A stretch of DNA of 8,442 bases from SMWC01 sp963581225 (GCA_963581225.1 CAUZMW010000101.1:1-8442); one strand, 5' to 3'. Shown: positions 1 to 6,241, counted from the stretch's first letter. Notes: a model not told the origin generated them from the sequence alone. A program made the numbers and translations.

Positions 1-569
1 AAGTGTTCGGCGTGGATCCGGCCGACGTCTCGGACGACGAGCGCCGCTCGGCGAAGGCGATCAACTTCGGCCTGATCTATGGCATGTCCGCTTTCGGCTT
101 GGGACGTCAGCTCGGCATCGGCCGCAAACAGGCGCAGGAGTATGTGGATCTCTATTTCAGCCGTTATCCCGGCGTGAAAAACTATATGGACCGGACCCGC
201 GAACGGGCCCGTGAAGACGGCTTCGTTGCCACGGTCTACGGACGCCGTCTGTATCTGCCGGAGATCGATTCCCGCAACCACCAGCGACGTCAATACGCCG
301 AACGCAGCGCGATCAACGCGCCGATGCAGGGCACGGCGGCGGACATCATCAAGCGCGCCATGCTCGACGTGGACGCGTGGCTCACGAGCTCAGGCACTGA
401 CGCAAGAGTCATCATGCAGGTCCACGATGAACTCGTGCTCGAAGTTGCCGCAGCCGATGCACAGGATATAGGCGTTGAGGTCGCACGACTCATGGAGGAC
501 GCGGCGTCGCTATCGGTACGGTTGAAGGTCGATTTCGGGATCGGCAACAACTGGGACGAAGCCCACTAG
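1..569 (+). CDS. polA: DNA polymerase I, C-terminal part (5' end outside window)
   Basis: This is the polymerase (palm and fingers) end of DNA polymerase I, which fills gaps and replaces RNA primers during replication and repair. Only the last 188 codons are present; the frame starts at base 3 and bases 1-2 belong to the previous codon. The O-helix motif RRSAKAINFGLIYG lies at visible residues 14-27 and holds the equivalents of E. coli Arg754, Lys758, Phe762 and Tyr766. The palm motif QVHDELV is at residues 139-145, with the catalytic Asp882/Glu883 pair at 142-143. The offset to E. coli numbering is 740 throughout, and the predicted full length (928) equals that of E. coli PolA, so there are no indels here. 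The GTG at base 3 is an internal valine, not a start. The gene ends with TAG, 71 bp from the converging engB stop. Confidence 0.97.
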   Translation, partial: VFGVDPADVSDDERRSAKAINFGLIYGMSAFGLGRQLGIGRKQAQEYVDLYFSRYPGVKNYMDRTRERAREDGFVATVYGRRLYLPEIDSRNHQRRQYAERSAINAPMQGTAADIIKRAMLDVDAWLTSSGTDARVIMQVHDELVLEVAAADAQDIGVEVARLMEDAASLSVRLKVDFGIGNNWDEAH

Positions 570-587
570 CGTCCGCCCTACAAATAC

Positions 588-643
588 GGGGATCTTCTTC
601 CCTGAGTGTGTCCCCTGAATCCCACGCCCGGGGTTTCTTTTTA
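588..643 (+). terminator. Weak candidate terminator between polA and engB
   Basis: CCCC at 612-615 can pair with GGGG at 630-633, followed directly by the T-tract TTTCTTTTT (634-642), which overlaps the last codons of engB on the other strand. Alternatively, GGGGA at 588-592 pairs with TCCCC at 611-615. The two pairings share CCCC, so they exclude each other. Stems of only 4-5 bp with long loops make this a weak call. Its position between converging genes is what is expected of a shared terminator. Confidence 0.3.
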
Positions 644-1249
644 TTGAGATCTCTCCCGCTGGCCCACCTTGCCGAGCCAGACCAGCAACTGGTCGCGCGC
701 CTCATCGAGACCCAGGCGACCCGGCACCGAGAACAATATCAGCGGCAGGTCCTCAGGCAGAGTCATCGCGATGACCCGCCGTCTCTGAAGTCGTGCGCTG
801 CGGCTGAGTTTATCGGCTTTGGTCAGCAGAATGGCCGCCGCCACATTAGCGCCCCGCGACCAGGCGAGCATAACTTGATCTAGGTCGTTGAGACCTCGAC
901 GAACATCCACCGTAATGAACAGTCCCACTAATGATGTGCGCTCGCGAAAATAGGCCTCCAACAGTACGCGCCACTCCTGACGCACGGCCGCGGCGACTTT
1001 CGCGTAACCATAACCCGGTAGATCGACGAGGCGAAGCGTCTCGTCGATTTCGAAAAAATTGATGAGCTGCGTACGCCCGGGGGTCTTACTGGTCCTGGCC
1101 AGGCCGCGGCGGGCCGTGATCGCATTGATGGCGCTGGATTTCCCGGAGTTGGAACGGCCCGAGAATGCGACCTCCCGGCCGGAATCGGCAGGAAACTGGG
1201 TCGGCTTCTGGGCGCTCTTGAGAAAATCCGGATGAAGTGGAAAGGCCAT
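641..1249 (-). CDS. engB: Ribosome biogenesis GTP-binding protein EngB (YihA/YsxC)
   Basis: EngB is an essential small GTPase that helps assemble the large (50S) ribosomal subunit in the cytoplasm. The 202-residue product is close to the family's usual length of about 200-210. It has the full motif set: P-loop GRSNSGKSS (31-39), the switch I segment TPGRTQ (56-61), G3 DLPGYGYA (76-83) and G4 TKAD (143-146). The frame stays open 39 codons further upstream, to 1366. I chose the ATG at 1249 because MAFPLHPDF begins where known EngB proteins begin, and because the longer form would run through the divergent promoter region. No clear Shine-Dalgarno sequence precedes this ATG. The gene is tail to tail with polA and head to head with the cytochrome gene. 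Confidence 0.95.
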   Translation of the reverse strand: MAFPLHPDFLKSAQKPTQFPADSGREVAFSGRSNSGKSSAINAITARRGLARTSKTPGRTQLINFFEIDETLRLVDLPGYGYAKVAAAVRQEWRVLLEAYFRERTSLVGLFITVDVRRGLNDLDQVMLAWSRGANVAAAILLTKADKLSRSARLQRRRVIAMTLPEDLPLILFSVPGRLGLDEARDQLLVWLGKVGQRERSQ

Positions 1250-1283
1250 AGTGGGTGCTGGTCGCGATGCTGGGATCAGGCGG

Positions 1284-1312
1284 ATTAGTGTACAATCTCT
1301 CGCCGTTTGCAA
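1284..1312 (-). promoter_or_regulatory. Candidate sigma70-type promoter for engB
   Basis: On the minus strand TTGCAA (1312-1307; 4 of 6 to TTGACA) is followed after exactly 17 bp by ACTAAT (1289-1284; 4 of 6 to TATAAT). This would place the transcript start near 1277 and leave a leader of about 28 nt before the engB ATG. It is a consensus match by eye only. Confidence 0.3.
1291..1296 (+). promoter_or_regulatory. Candidate -10 box for the cytochrome c4 - dsbA transcript
   Basis: TACAAT matches TATAAT at 5 of 6 positions and would start a transcript near 1303, 30-35 nt before the preferred GTG start of the cytochrome. No good -35 lies at the right distance (TGCTGG at 17 bp), so an activator may be needed or the box may be chance. 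It sits inside the spacer of the opposing engB candidate promoter, so both cannot easily be occupied at once. Confidence 0.3.
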
Positions 1313-1336
1313 CGAAAAGTATGGGGTCACAGAAGC

Positions 1337-1991
1337 GTGGCGTATAGGACACCAGAGCTGAAACATCGAGCGACTCAGCCGCTACTCTCGGGCCTGATGG
1401 CCGTCGGGCTCATGCTCGCCTGCAATAGCCAGACTCTGGCGCAGGGCTCAGCGGAGGCGGGACAGGCAAAATCCGCGCCCTGCGTCGCCTGTCACGGTGC
1501 TGACGGCAACAGTGTAACGCCCGAGTGGCCGAGCCTGGCCGGACAACATGCGGGGTTATATCGTCAGGCAACTGGAAGCCTATAAGAGTGGCGACCGCGA
1601 GGACGTGCTAATGAATGCATTCGCCAACACATTATCCACCGAGGATATGAGTGATCTTGCCGCCTACTTCGCAACACTGCCCGCCGTCCAGCGCGGCGCC
1701 GATCCCGACTTGGTCGAGCTCGGACAGCGCATCTATCGCAGCGGTCTACCGGATCGTGGCGTCGCCGCGTGCATTGCCTGTCACGGGCCCGCGGGCCGAG
1801 GAAATTCGCTTGCTACCTACCCCGTCGTCCGTGGGCAGCATGCTACCTACGTCGTCAATACGCTGCATGCTTATGCATCCGGCGATCGACGCTCAGACGG
1901 CGCTATCAATCAAATGATGCGTGATATCGCCATCACGCTGCGGGACGACGAGATGCAAGCCGTCGGCAGTTACATGCAAGGCCTGCGTTAG
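1337..1991 (+). pseudogene. Cytochrome c4-type dihaem cytochrome, frame broken by one extra G
   Basis: Cytochrome c4 is a periplasmic, often membrane-attached dihaem electron carrier that passes electrons to terminal oxidases. The first half (to the stop at 1585) has a signal peptide with a basic start, the hydrophobic run LLSGLMAVGLMLA and likely cleavage near TLAQ, then haem site CVACH (bases 1481-1495). The second half, open in the next frame from before 1548 to the TAG at 1989-1991, has haem site CIACH (1770-1784) and methionines suited to be axial ligands. The halves join as GQHAG then YIVRQLEAYK, the usual c4 sequence, if one G is removed from GGGG at 1552-1555. The corrected protein is about 217 residues, a normal c4 length. 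The GTG at 1337 gives a sensible signal peptide; the frame is open from TTG 1307. A homopolymer sequencing error is as likely as a real mutation, so the gene may be intact in the organism. Confidence 0.85.
1552..1555 (+). other. Frameshift site (GGGG run) in the cytochrome c4 gene
   Basis: Upstream codons read CAA CAT GCG GGG, then TTA TAT, and reach a stop at 1585. Dropping one G gives GCG GGT TAT ATC, restoring the conserved QHAGYIVRQL segment and the frame that ends at 1991. Confidence 0.85.
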
Positions 1992-2002
1992 GAATCAAGC
2001 GC

Positions 2003-2010
2003 GGAAGGGG
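2003..2010 (+). promoter_or_regulatory. Ribosome binding site of dsbA
   Basis: GGAAGGGG ends 8 nt before the GTG at 2019, in the 27-bp gap after the cytochrome stop. This favours GTG 2019 over the in-frame ATG at 2031, which would be 20 nt away. Confidence 0.6.
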
Positions 2011-2018
2011 AATCTATC

Positions 2019-2855
2019 GTGTCGAACTTTATGCAATCCAAGACAAGACGATCGGTCGTTATAGCCGCCTCAGTATTAGCAGTGACAGCGTTAGTGCTGA
2101 CGAGCTTTCTGCTGACCGACAGCAGCGAGCCGACACCCACGGCTGTTGAACCTGGGATCACGAATACCGCACAGGTACCGACCGCGGAGACCGTCGCGCC
2201 AACCGCAGCAGCTGTTGACCGCGCGGCCGCCAGCGACGATGGCGACGGGCGTATCGTCCTGGCCCAAGCCGATCCCGCACCGGCATCCGGCCGTTTCCAG
2301 CTCGGCACGCACTACGAGAGATTGCCGGCGGCCCAGGGGACGAGTTCCAGCCCCGATCTGGTCGAGGTCGCCGAGGTCTTCTGGTACGGCTGCCCGCATT
2401 GCTACACGTTCGATCCCTATCTGGAGAACTGGCGTGAGGATCTACCGGAGGACGTGAGCTTCGTACGAATACCAGCGGTCTGGAACGCCTTGTTACAAAT
2501 TCACGCACGCGCGTTCTACGCCGCGGAGGCACTGGGCGTCAGTGATGAACTTCACGCACCGATATTTCGCGAGATACACATCAATCGTAACGGCCTCGAC
2601 AGTCAGGGCGCGTTAGCCGATTTCTTCGTCGCGCATGGCGTCGAAGCAGGCGCATTCGACGCGGCCTTCGAGTCTTTCTCCGTCAATACGAAGATGAATC
2701 GCGCCGACGAACTGTCGCGCCGCTATCGCATCGCGAGCGTTCCCAAGGTGGTCATCAACGGCAAGTACACAACGGACGCGGGGATGGCCGGCAGCTACGA
2801 AGAGCTGATGGAACTCATCGACGAACTCGTCGCGATGGAGCGGGCGGGCCAGTAG
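2019..2855 (+). CDS. dsbA: Thiol:disulfide interchange protein DsbA, with long N-terminal linker
   Basis: DsbA is the periplasmic oxidase that donates disulfide bonds to newly exported proteins and is reoxidised by DsbB. The active site CPHC is at residues 125-128 in the context VFWYGCPHCYTFDPYL, and the cis-proline loop SVPKVVINGKY follows with Pro242. The thioredoxin fold and helical insert therefore span roughly residues 92-275. The protein has 278 residues, against about 210 for a typical DsbA. The extra part is N-terminal: a basic start, a hydrophobic segment at 13-32, then a linker rich in Ala, Thr, Pro and Asp (about 33-90). I infer that the hydrophobic segment may be an uncleaved anchor holding the enzyme at the inner membrane, although cleavage further along cannot be excluded. 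It lies 27 bp downstream of the cytochrome and is probably cotranscribed with it; c-type cytochromes are themselves clients of periplasmic thiol-redox chemistry. Confidence 0.95.
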   Translation: MSNFMQSKTRRSVVIAASVLAVTALVLTSFLLTDSSEPTPTAVEPGITNTAQVPTAETVAPTAAAVDRAAASDDGDGRIVLAQADPAPASGRFQLGTHYERLPAAQGTSSSPDLVEVAEVFWYGCPHCYTFDPYLENWREDLPEDVSFVRIPAVWNALLQIHARAFYAAEALGVSDELHAPIFREIHINRNGLDSQGALADFFVAHGVEAGAFDAAFESFSVNTKMNRADELSRRYRIASVPKVVINGKYTTDAGMAGSYEELMELIDELVAMERAGQ

Positions 2856-3093
2856 CCAGCACGGCGTGGCCCGGGCCCGTTAACGCGGTCGTCTCGGATG
2901 CGAATCAGGAAAGATATGGGCGCGCTCCCAGGATGCACACTGAACGCGGCCTAGTGCCCGCCGTTCCACTTGGCTCCCATAGATAACCCCTTCAGACAAA
3001 CTACGAACATCCATTTCCTGCTGCGTCGGACGTCCTAATCTGTCCGGAAATTCTTTATTCTAGAAGTTGCTCGAAGTTTTCTTTCTATCTATG

Positions 3094-3127
3094 CGACGGC
3101 TGCTTCTGGCCGAGGCTGTGTGAAAAC
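3094..3127 (+). repeat. Left inverted repeat arm
   Basis: 34-bp arm pairing with 3265-3298 with 2 mismatches, both at 3115-3116 (GC here, TT on the complement of the other arm). Confidence 0.85.
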
Positions 3128-3264
3128 GCATGGATTCTTGAGGGTGATGGGACAGCGCTCCACGTTAGCTTACAATTGATACTAAGCTGAGACTATGCAC
3201 ACCACTTACAGTATCGTTTAGCTCAAGATCAGACCGGAATTACCATCGACCCGTTCGATTTTTT

Positions 3265-3298
3265 GTTTTCACACAAACTCGGCCAGAAGCAGCCGTCG
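3265..3298 (-). repeat. Right inverted repeat arm
   Basis: Reverse complement of the left arm. It is preceded by TTTTTT (3259-3264), where the similarity to the left arm stops abruptly. Confidence 0.85.
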
Positions 3299-3303
3299 GT
3301 TAA

Positions 3304-3382
3304 CCGTTAATACGCAAGATGTTGCATAGTTTTTGCGAATGACCACGTGGTTGTTAACGGCCCAAGAGTGCGCAGCAACCAC
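3304..3382. repeat. Cluster of short palindromes upstream of the barrel gene
   Basis: This 79-bp stretch holds a perfect 10-bp palindrome ACCACGTGGT (3342-3351), an inverted pair CCGTTAA (3304-3310) with TTAACGG (3354-3360), a nested pair CGCAA (3313-3317) with TTGCG (3333-3337), and GTGGTTG (3347-3353) with CAACCAC (3376-3382). These lie 100-180 bp before the barrel gene start and could be operators or alternative hairpins. No known binding-site consensus is claimed. Confidence 0.35.
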
Positions 3383-3471
3383 CCCCAAGCCTCGCCGAAA
3401 CGTGACCGAGGTAACTGCCGTAAACTTGCGCAGCCTCTAGTATGAAGGCATCTGACGACTTTTCGATTATT

Positions 3472-3478
3472 GGGGGAG
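3472..3478 (+). promoter_or_regulatory. Shine-Dalgarno-like G-rich run before the barrel gene
   Basis: GGGGGAG ends 3 nt before GTG 3482, closer than the usual 5-9 nt. The in-frame TTG at 3470 overlaps this run, so the run cannot serve it. This favours GTG 3482 despite the tight spacing. Confidence 0.4.
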
Positions 3479-3481
3479 CTC

Positions 3482-4036
3482 GTGCCGAAACTACTTTTTC
3501 TATGCATTCTTTTGGGTGCCCCATTGGCGGGCGTGGGCCAAGAGACTCGTGGCGGTTATCTTGGCGGCTCGATAGGCTTTCTAGGTCATGATTTCGATGG
3601 CCCCGTAGTCTCGGTCGACGTCATCAGCGAGAGCTTGGGCGCCTATGGCGGACACAGGCTGAATGATCATTTCGCCGTAGAGCTTGGTTACACTGCTGCG
3701 CTCGATCTAGGCTTCGCTGAAGTCGAACCAGATGTCGGCACTGAGGGTTCTACGGAATTGAACTTGTTGACCGCCAGCGTGACCGGATTTGCTCCGATTG
3801 GAGGCGGTCTCTGGGAATTGCTTGGTGGCGGTGGGCTATTCGTTGCTGGGGGTTCCGTGAAGAGGGATTTTCTTTTTGGCCAGACCTTGGCTGAAAAAGT
3901 TGATGACAAAGGACTCTGGGTCCTCCTCGGCGCTCAGCGTTACTTCGCCAAACTGGTGCTGAGGACGGGCTTGGAGTTGTATGACATTGAGAAATCAGCT
4001 TGGCGCCTTGCGGTCGGCATTCACTTTAGCCTCTAA
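3482..4036 (+). CDS. Small exported protein, probable outer-membrane beta-barrel
   Basis: I do not recognise a specific family. From GTG 3482 the product has 184 residues (188 from TTG 3470). It opens with a clear signal peptide, MPKLLFLCILLGAPLAGVG, cut near Gly19-Gln20. The mature part starts GGYLGGSIGF and continues with alternating polar and hydrophobic, glycine-rich stretches, such as FAVELGYTAAL and GLWELLGGGGLFVAGG, and a closing strand WRLAVGIHFSL. This resembles small 8-stranded barrels of the OmpA-N/opacity type in the outer membrane. No enzyme motif is visible and there are no cysteines in the mature part. Codon choice (more TTG, CTT and GGT) and base composition look more AT-rich than dsbA or the transporters, and it lies next to the inverted-repeat element, so acquisition by transfer is plausible. 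It appears to be monocistronic and converges on fieF. Confidence 0.65.
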   Translation: MPKLLFLCILLGAPLAGVGQETRGGYLGGSIGFLGHDFDGPVVSVDVISESLGAYGGHRLNDHFAVELGYTAALDLGFAEVEPDVGTEGSTELNLLTASVTGFAPIGGGLWELLGGGGLFVAGGSVKRDFLFGQTLAEKVDDKGLWVLLGAQRYFAKLVLRTGLELYDIEKSAWRLAVGIHFSL

Positions 4037-4140
4037 GTCATCAGTGGGGCCCTCATGCAACGCGCAGAATAACGGTATCGAGACCGAGTCTTACGTCCAC
4101 ACTCGAATACGCCTGTAGTCGCCGGGTTAGGCTTCAGGCA

Positions 4141-5067
4141 CTAGAACGGATCGCGGACCTCATCGAGCCCATAGGGGTCGGCGTGGATCAACACCTCGGC
4201 ACCCGGATATCGACTCCGTACATCCGCCTCGACGGCATCGCAGATCTCATGAGCATCGATGAGACTGATATCCGAATTCAACTCCAGATGGAACTGAATG
4301 AACCGGGCAGCTCCGGCGGAACGAGTTCGCAGATCGTGCAGACCTTTGACACGCGGATGGGCGGAAACGATGTCCGCGATACGTTGACGGTCTTCTTCCG
4401 GCAGCTCCCGATCCAGCAACACATCGATCGCGTTAATCGCGATGACGCGAACCGCCAGTAAAATCAATACGACAACGACGAGTCCGAGCAATGGGTCCAG
4501 AATGTGCAACTGCCAGTACGAGGACGCGAATATCGCACCGAGGATAGCGATGTTCGTCAGAACGTCCGCCTTGTAATGCACGGCATCGGCTGAGATAGCC
4601 AGCGAGCCCGTCTGGCGAACCACGAAAGACTGAAAGGTGACGAGGCCGAGTGTAAGGATCAGAGAGATAAACATCACGCCCAGGCCTAGCTGCGGTTCCA
4701 GGACCGCGCTCGGCGCTAATAAGCGTGTCGTGGCTTCGATCCCGACATAGGCAGCCGAGCCGGTGACAATCAGGGCTTGCGCCAGCCCGGCGATTCCCTC
4801 GGATTTTCCGTGACCGAAGCGATGTTCGCGGTCCGCGGGCGCGACCGCTACCTTGACTGCAAACAGCGTAATCAAGGAGGCGACGAGATCCAGCAGCGAG
4901 TCCACCAGAGAGCTAAGCAGAGCCACGGAATCCGTCGCGTACCAGGCCCAGATCTTTAGCGCGATCAGTGTCAGTGCCATAGCGACCGACGCATAGCTCG
5001 CGAGACGCATCCATCGTATCTGAGATGCGTTTAAGTTTGCGACGACGTATACGCTATGCGATTTCAT
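4141..5067 (-). CDS. fieF: Cation diffusion facilitator, FieF/YiiP-type divalent metal exporter
   Basis: This inner-membrane antiporter exchanges protons for cytoplasmic Zn2+/Fe2+ and works as a homodimer. The N-terminal membrane domain has the transport-site residues Asp56 and Asp60 (SLVDSLLD) and His164 and Asp168 (HYKAD), in the positions of E. coli FieF D45/D49/H153/D157. The loop PADREHRFGHGK carries Asp79, His82 and His86, the second metal site. The C-terminal cytoplasmic domain (about 220-300) keeps the binuclear-site ligands His244, His260, His273, His295 and Asp297. Its 308 residues are normal for the family (about 300). Substrate preference cannot be read from sequence. The ATG at 5067 is 25 bp after the aminotransferase stop. 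A GAGGGAA run lies about 17 nt upstream, too far to be ideal, and the internal Met20 aligns better with the E. coli N-terminus, so the start is uncertain. It is probably the last gene of the operon. Confidence 0.93.
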   Translation of the reverse strand: MKSHSVYVVANLNASQIRWMRLASYASVAMALTLIALKIWAWYATDSVALLSSLVDSLLDLVASLITLFAVKVAVAPADREHRFGHGKSEGIAGLAQALIVTGSAAYVGIEATTRLLAPSAVLEPQLGLGVMFISLILTLGLVTFQSFVVRQTGSLAISADAVHYKADVLTNIAILGAIFASSYWQLHILDPLLGLVVVVLILLAVRVIAINAIDVLLDRELPEEDRQRIADIVSAHPRVKGLHDLRTRSAGAARFIQFHLELNSDISLIDAHEICDAVEADVRSRYPGAEVLIHADPYGLDEVRDPF

Positions 5068-5092
5068 TCGACCATGTGTTTCAGTGATTCCC

Positions 5093-6241
5093 TCACAGAC
5101 TCGCGAGCCGTCGTGCGGCCTCGTGCAATGTACCAGGCTCCTTCGCGAAGCAGAACCGCACGTAGTGTGAGTCGGGCGGTTCTTTATAGAACGCCGAGAT
5201 AGGTATCACGGCGACGCCGCAATCTTCGGTCAACCAACGCGCGAACGCCATATCGGGTTGTTCCGAGACCGCAGAGTAATCTGCGAGTTGAAAATAGGTC
5301 CCCCGACTCGGTTCAAACTTAAATCTCGAATCGCGAAAGAGTTCCAAGAACTTGTCGCGTTTCTCCTGATAGAACGCGGATAGGCCCAGATAGTGCTCCG
5401 GGCAGGTCAGCAGATAGTCGGCCAGAGCGTATTGGAGCGGCGTGACCGTCGTAAAGGTATTGAACTGGTGTACACGCCGAAACTCCTCGGAAAGGGTCGG
5501 CGGTGCGACGCAATAGCCGACCTTCCAACCGGTCGCATGATAGGTCTTACCGAAAGAGAATACGGCGAAACTGCGTGGCGCCAACTCCTCGTTCGCGAGT
5601 ACGCTAGCGTGCTTCAGACCATCGAAGACAATATGCTCGTACACCTCGTCGCTTAAGACGAACGTGTTGTAGGGTCGGAGTGTCGTGGCCAGCCGCTCCA
5701 GATCCGTTGGCGACAGCACAGCGCCCGTCGGATTGTGTGGAGAGTTAATGATGACGAGTCGTGTGCGGTCGGTCAGGACCGACGCGAACCGCTCCCAGTC
5801 GATACTAAAGTCGGGCAAGGTGAGCGGAACATGGACGGTCTGCGCGCCGGCAAGTGTAACCGCCGGTTCATACGAGTCGTACGCCGGGTCGAAAACGACG
5901 ACTTCATCGCCCGCTCGAACGACCGCGTGAATCGCGCAGAATAGCGCTTCGGTCGCACCACTCGTGACCGTTACTTCCGTCGTCTCGTCCGGCCGGGTGC
6001 CATAGAGCTGAGCGATCTTGTTCGCGATCTGCTCCCGCAACTGCGAGATGCCGGTCATGTGCGGATATTGGTTATGACCGGCATGCAGATGGTAATTGAC
6101 GCGCTCAAGGAGCGCCGCGGGCGGTTGATAGTCGGGGAAGCCCTGCGACAGATTGATCGCACCACACTCTTCAGCCAGGCGCGACATCACCGTGAAGATG
6201 GTCGTGCCGACTCCTGGGAGTTTGCTGTCGAACTCAGGCAC
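5093..6241 (-). CDS. ybdL: Methionine aminotransferase, YbdL-type (PLP-dependent class I/II)
   Basis: This fold-type I PLP enzyme is expected to transaminate methionine (and, in E. coli YbdL, some aromatic amino acids) with a 2-oxo acid in the cytoplasm. Visible motifs: the substrate-side segment INLSQGFPD (29-37), SGATEA (94-99) at the cofactor phosphate, NSPHNPTG (166-173) with Asn170, SDEVYEH (197-203) with Asp198 and Tyr201, and SFGKTYHATGWK with the Schiff-base Lys232. A late arginine in YVRFCFAK should bind the substrate carboxylate. Resemblance to YbdL runs from SKLPGVGTTIF to the end, and 382 residues matches its length (386). A KAT/cysteine-conjugate lyase-like activity is possible in this family. 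The start is GTG at 6241; an in-frame TAG lies two codons upstream, so nothing longer is possible, and the next in-frame ATG (Met19) would cut off conserved sequence. It sits 56 bp after the OPT gene and 25 bp before fieF. Confidence 0.92.
   Translation of the reverse strand: MPEFDSKLPGVGTTIFTVMSRLAEECGAINLSQGFPDYQPPAALLERVNYHLHAGHNQYPHMTGISQLREQIANKIAQLYGTRPDETTEVTVTSGATEALFCAIHAVVRAGDEVVVFDPAYDSYEPAVTLAGAQTVHVPLTLPDFSIDWERFASVLTDRTRLVIINSPHNPTGAVLSPTDLERLATTLRPYNTFVLSDEVYEHIVFDGLKHASVLANEELAPRSFAVFSFGKTYHATGWKVGYCVAPPTLSEEFRRVHQFNTFTTVTPLQYALADYLLTCPEHYLGLSAFYQEKRDKFLELFRDSRFKFEPSRGTYFQLADYSAVSEQPDMAFARWLTEDCGVAVIPISAFYKEPPDSHYVRFCFAKEPGTLHEAARRLASL

Larger units (their letters stand above)
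3094..3298. mobile_element. MITE-like or insertion-sequence remnant with 34-bp inverted repeats
   Basis: The left arm 3094-3127 and right arm 3265-3298 are inverted copies identical at 32 of 34 positions. The outer 21 bp (beginning CGACGGCTGCTTCTGGC) and the inner 11 bp (TGTGTGAAAAC) match exactly; bases 3115-3116 differ. The 137-bp core holds further, weaker inverted pairs: CTTGAG 3137-3142 with CTCAAG 3222-3227, and TTAGCTTA 3165-3172 with TAAGCTGA 3183-3190 (7 of 8). The whole unit could fold into one long branched hairpin. There is no transposase frame. I found no target-site duplication beyond the arms (left flank CTATG, right flank GTTAA), so the true ends are uncertain. A non-autonomous transposable element is the best reading; a structured RNA or intergenic repeat family is the alternative. 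Confidence 0.65.
2856..3481. other. Intergenic stretch without a convincing gene
   Basis: No frame here gives a protein I recognise or one with a plausible ribosome binding site. From about 2980 the bases are visibly more AT-rich than the flanking genes. Contents in order: a GGCCCGGGCC palindrome soon after dsbA with no T-tract; a small hairpin, CGGAC (3027-3031) with GTCCG (3042-3046), followed by the T-rich stretch TTCTTTATTCT, which may be a poor dsbA terminator; the inverted-repeat element 3094-3298; a palindrome cluster at 3304-3382; and the start region of the barrel gene. The pattern suggests a site that has taken up mobile DNA. Confidence 0.6.

Noticed and set aside
608..883. 91-codon plus-strand open frame across the polA-engB gap and into engB
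   Set aside because: It is the antisense shadow of the conserved engB C-terminal region; its composition is unlike a real protein.
1250..1366. 39-codon N-terminal extension of EngB starting at 1366
   Set aside because: It does not resemble EngB N-termini, runs through the divergent promoter region and overlaps the cytochrome start; the product from ATG 1249 has the normal family length.
2091..2532. Several open frames antisense to or out of frame within dsbA
   Set aside because: Low-complexity shadows of the GC-rich Ala/Thr/Pro linker coding sequence; no recognisable domain.
3060..3330. Target-site duplication flanking the inverted-repeat element
   Set aside because: Compared bases just outside both arms (CTATG left, GTTAA right) and found no matching direct repeat.
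3307..3507. 66-codon minus-strand open frame overlapping the palindrome cluster and the start of the barrel gene
   Set aside because: Unrecognisable, arginine- and serine-rich, without a ribosome binding site, and overlapping a well-supported gene on the other strand.
4081..4139. Hairpins CGAGT/ACTCG (4085-4089, 4101-4105) and GCCTG/CAGGC (4111-4115, 4135-4139) between the barrel gene and fieF
   Set aside because: Only 5-bp stems and no T-tract on either strand, so not supportable as a terminator for the converging genes.
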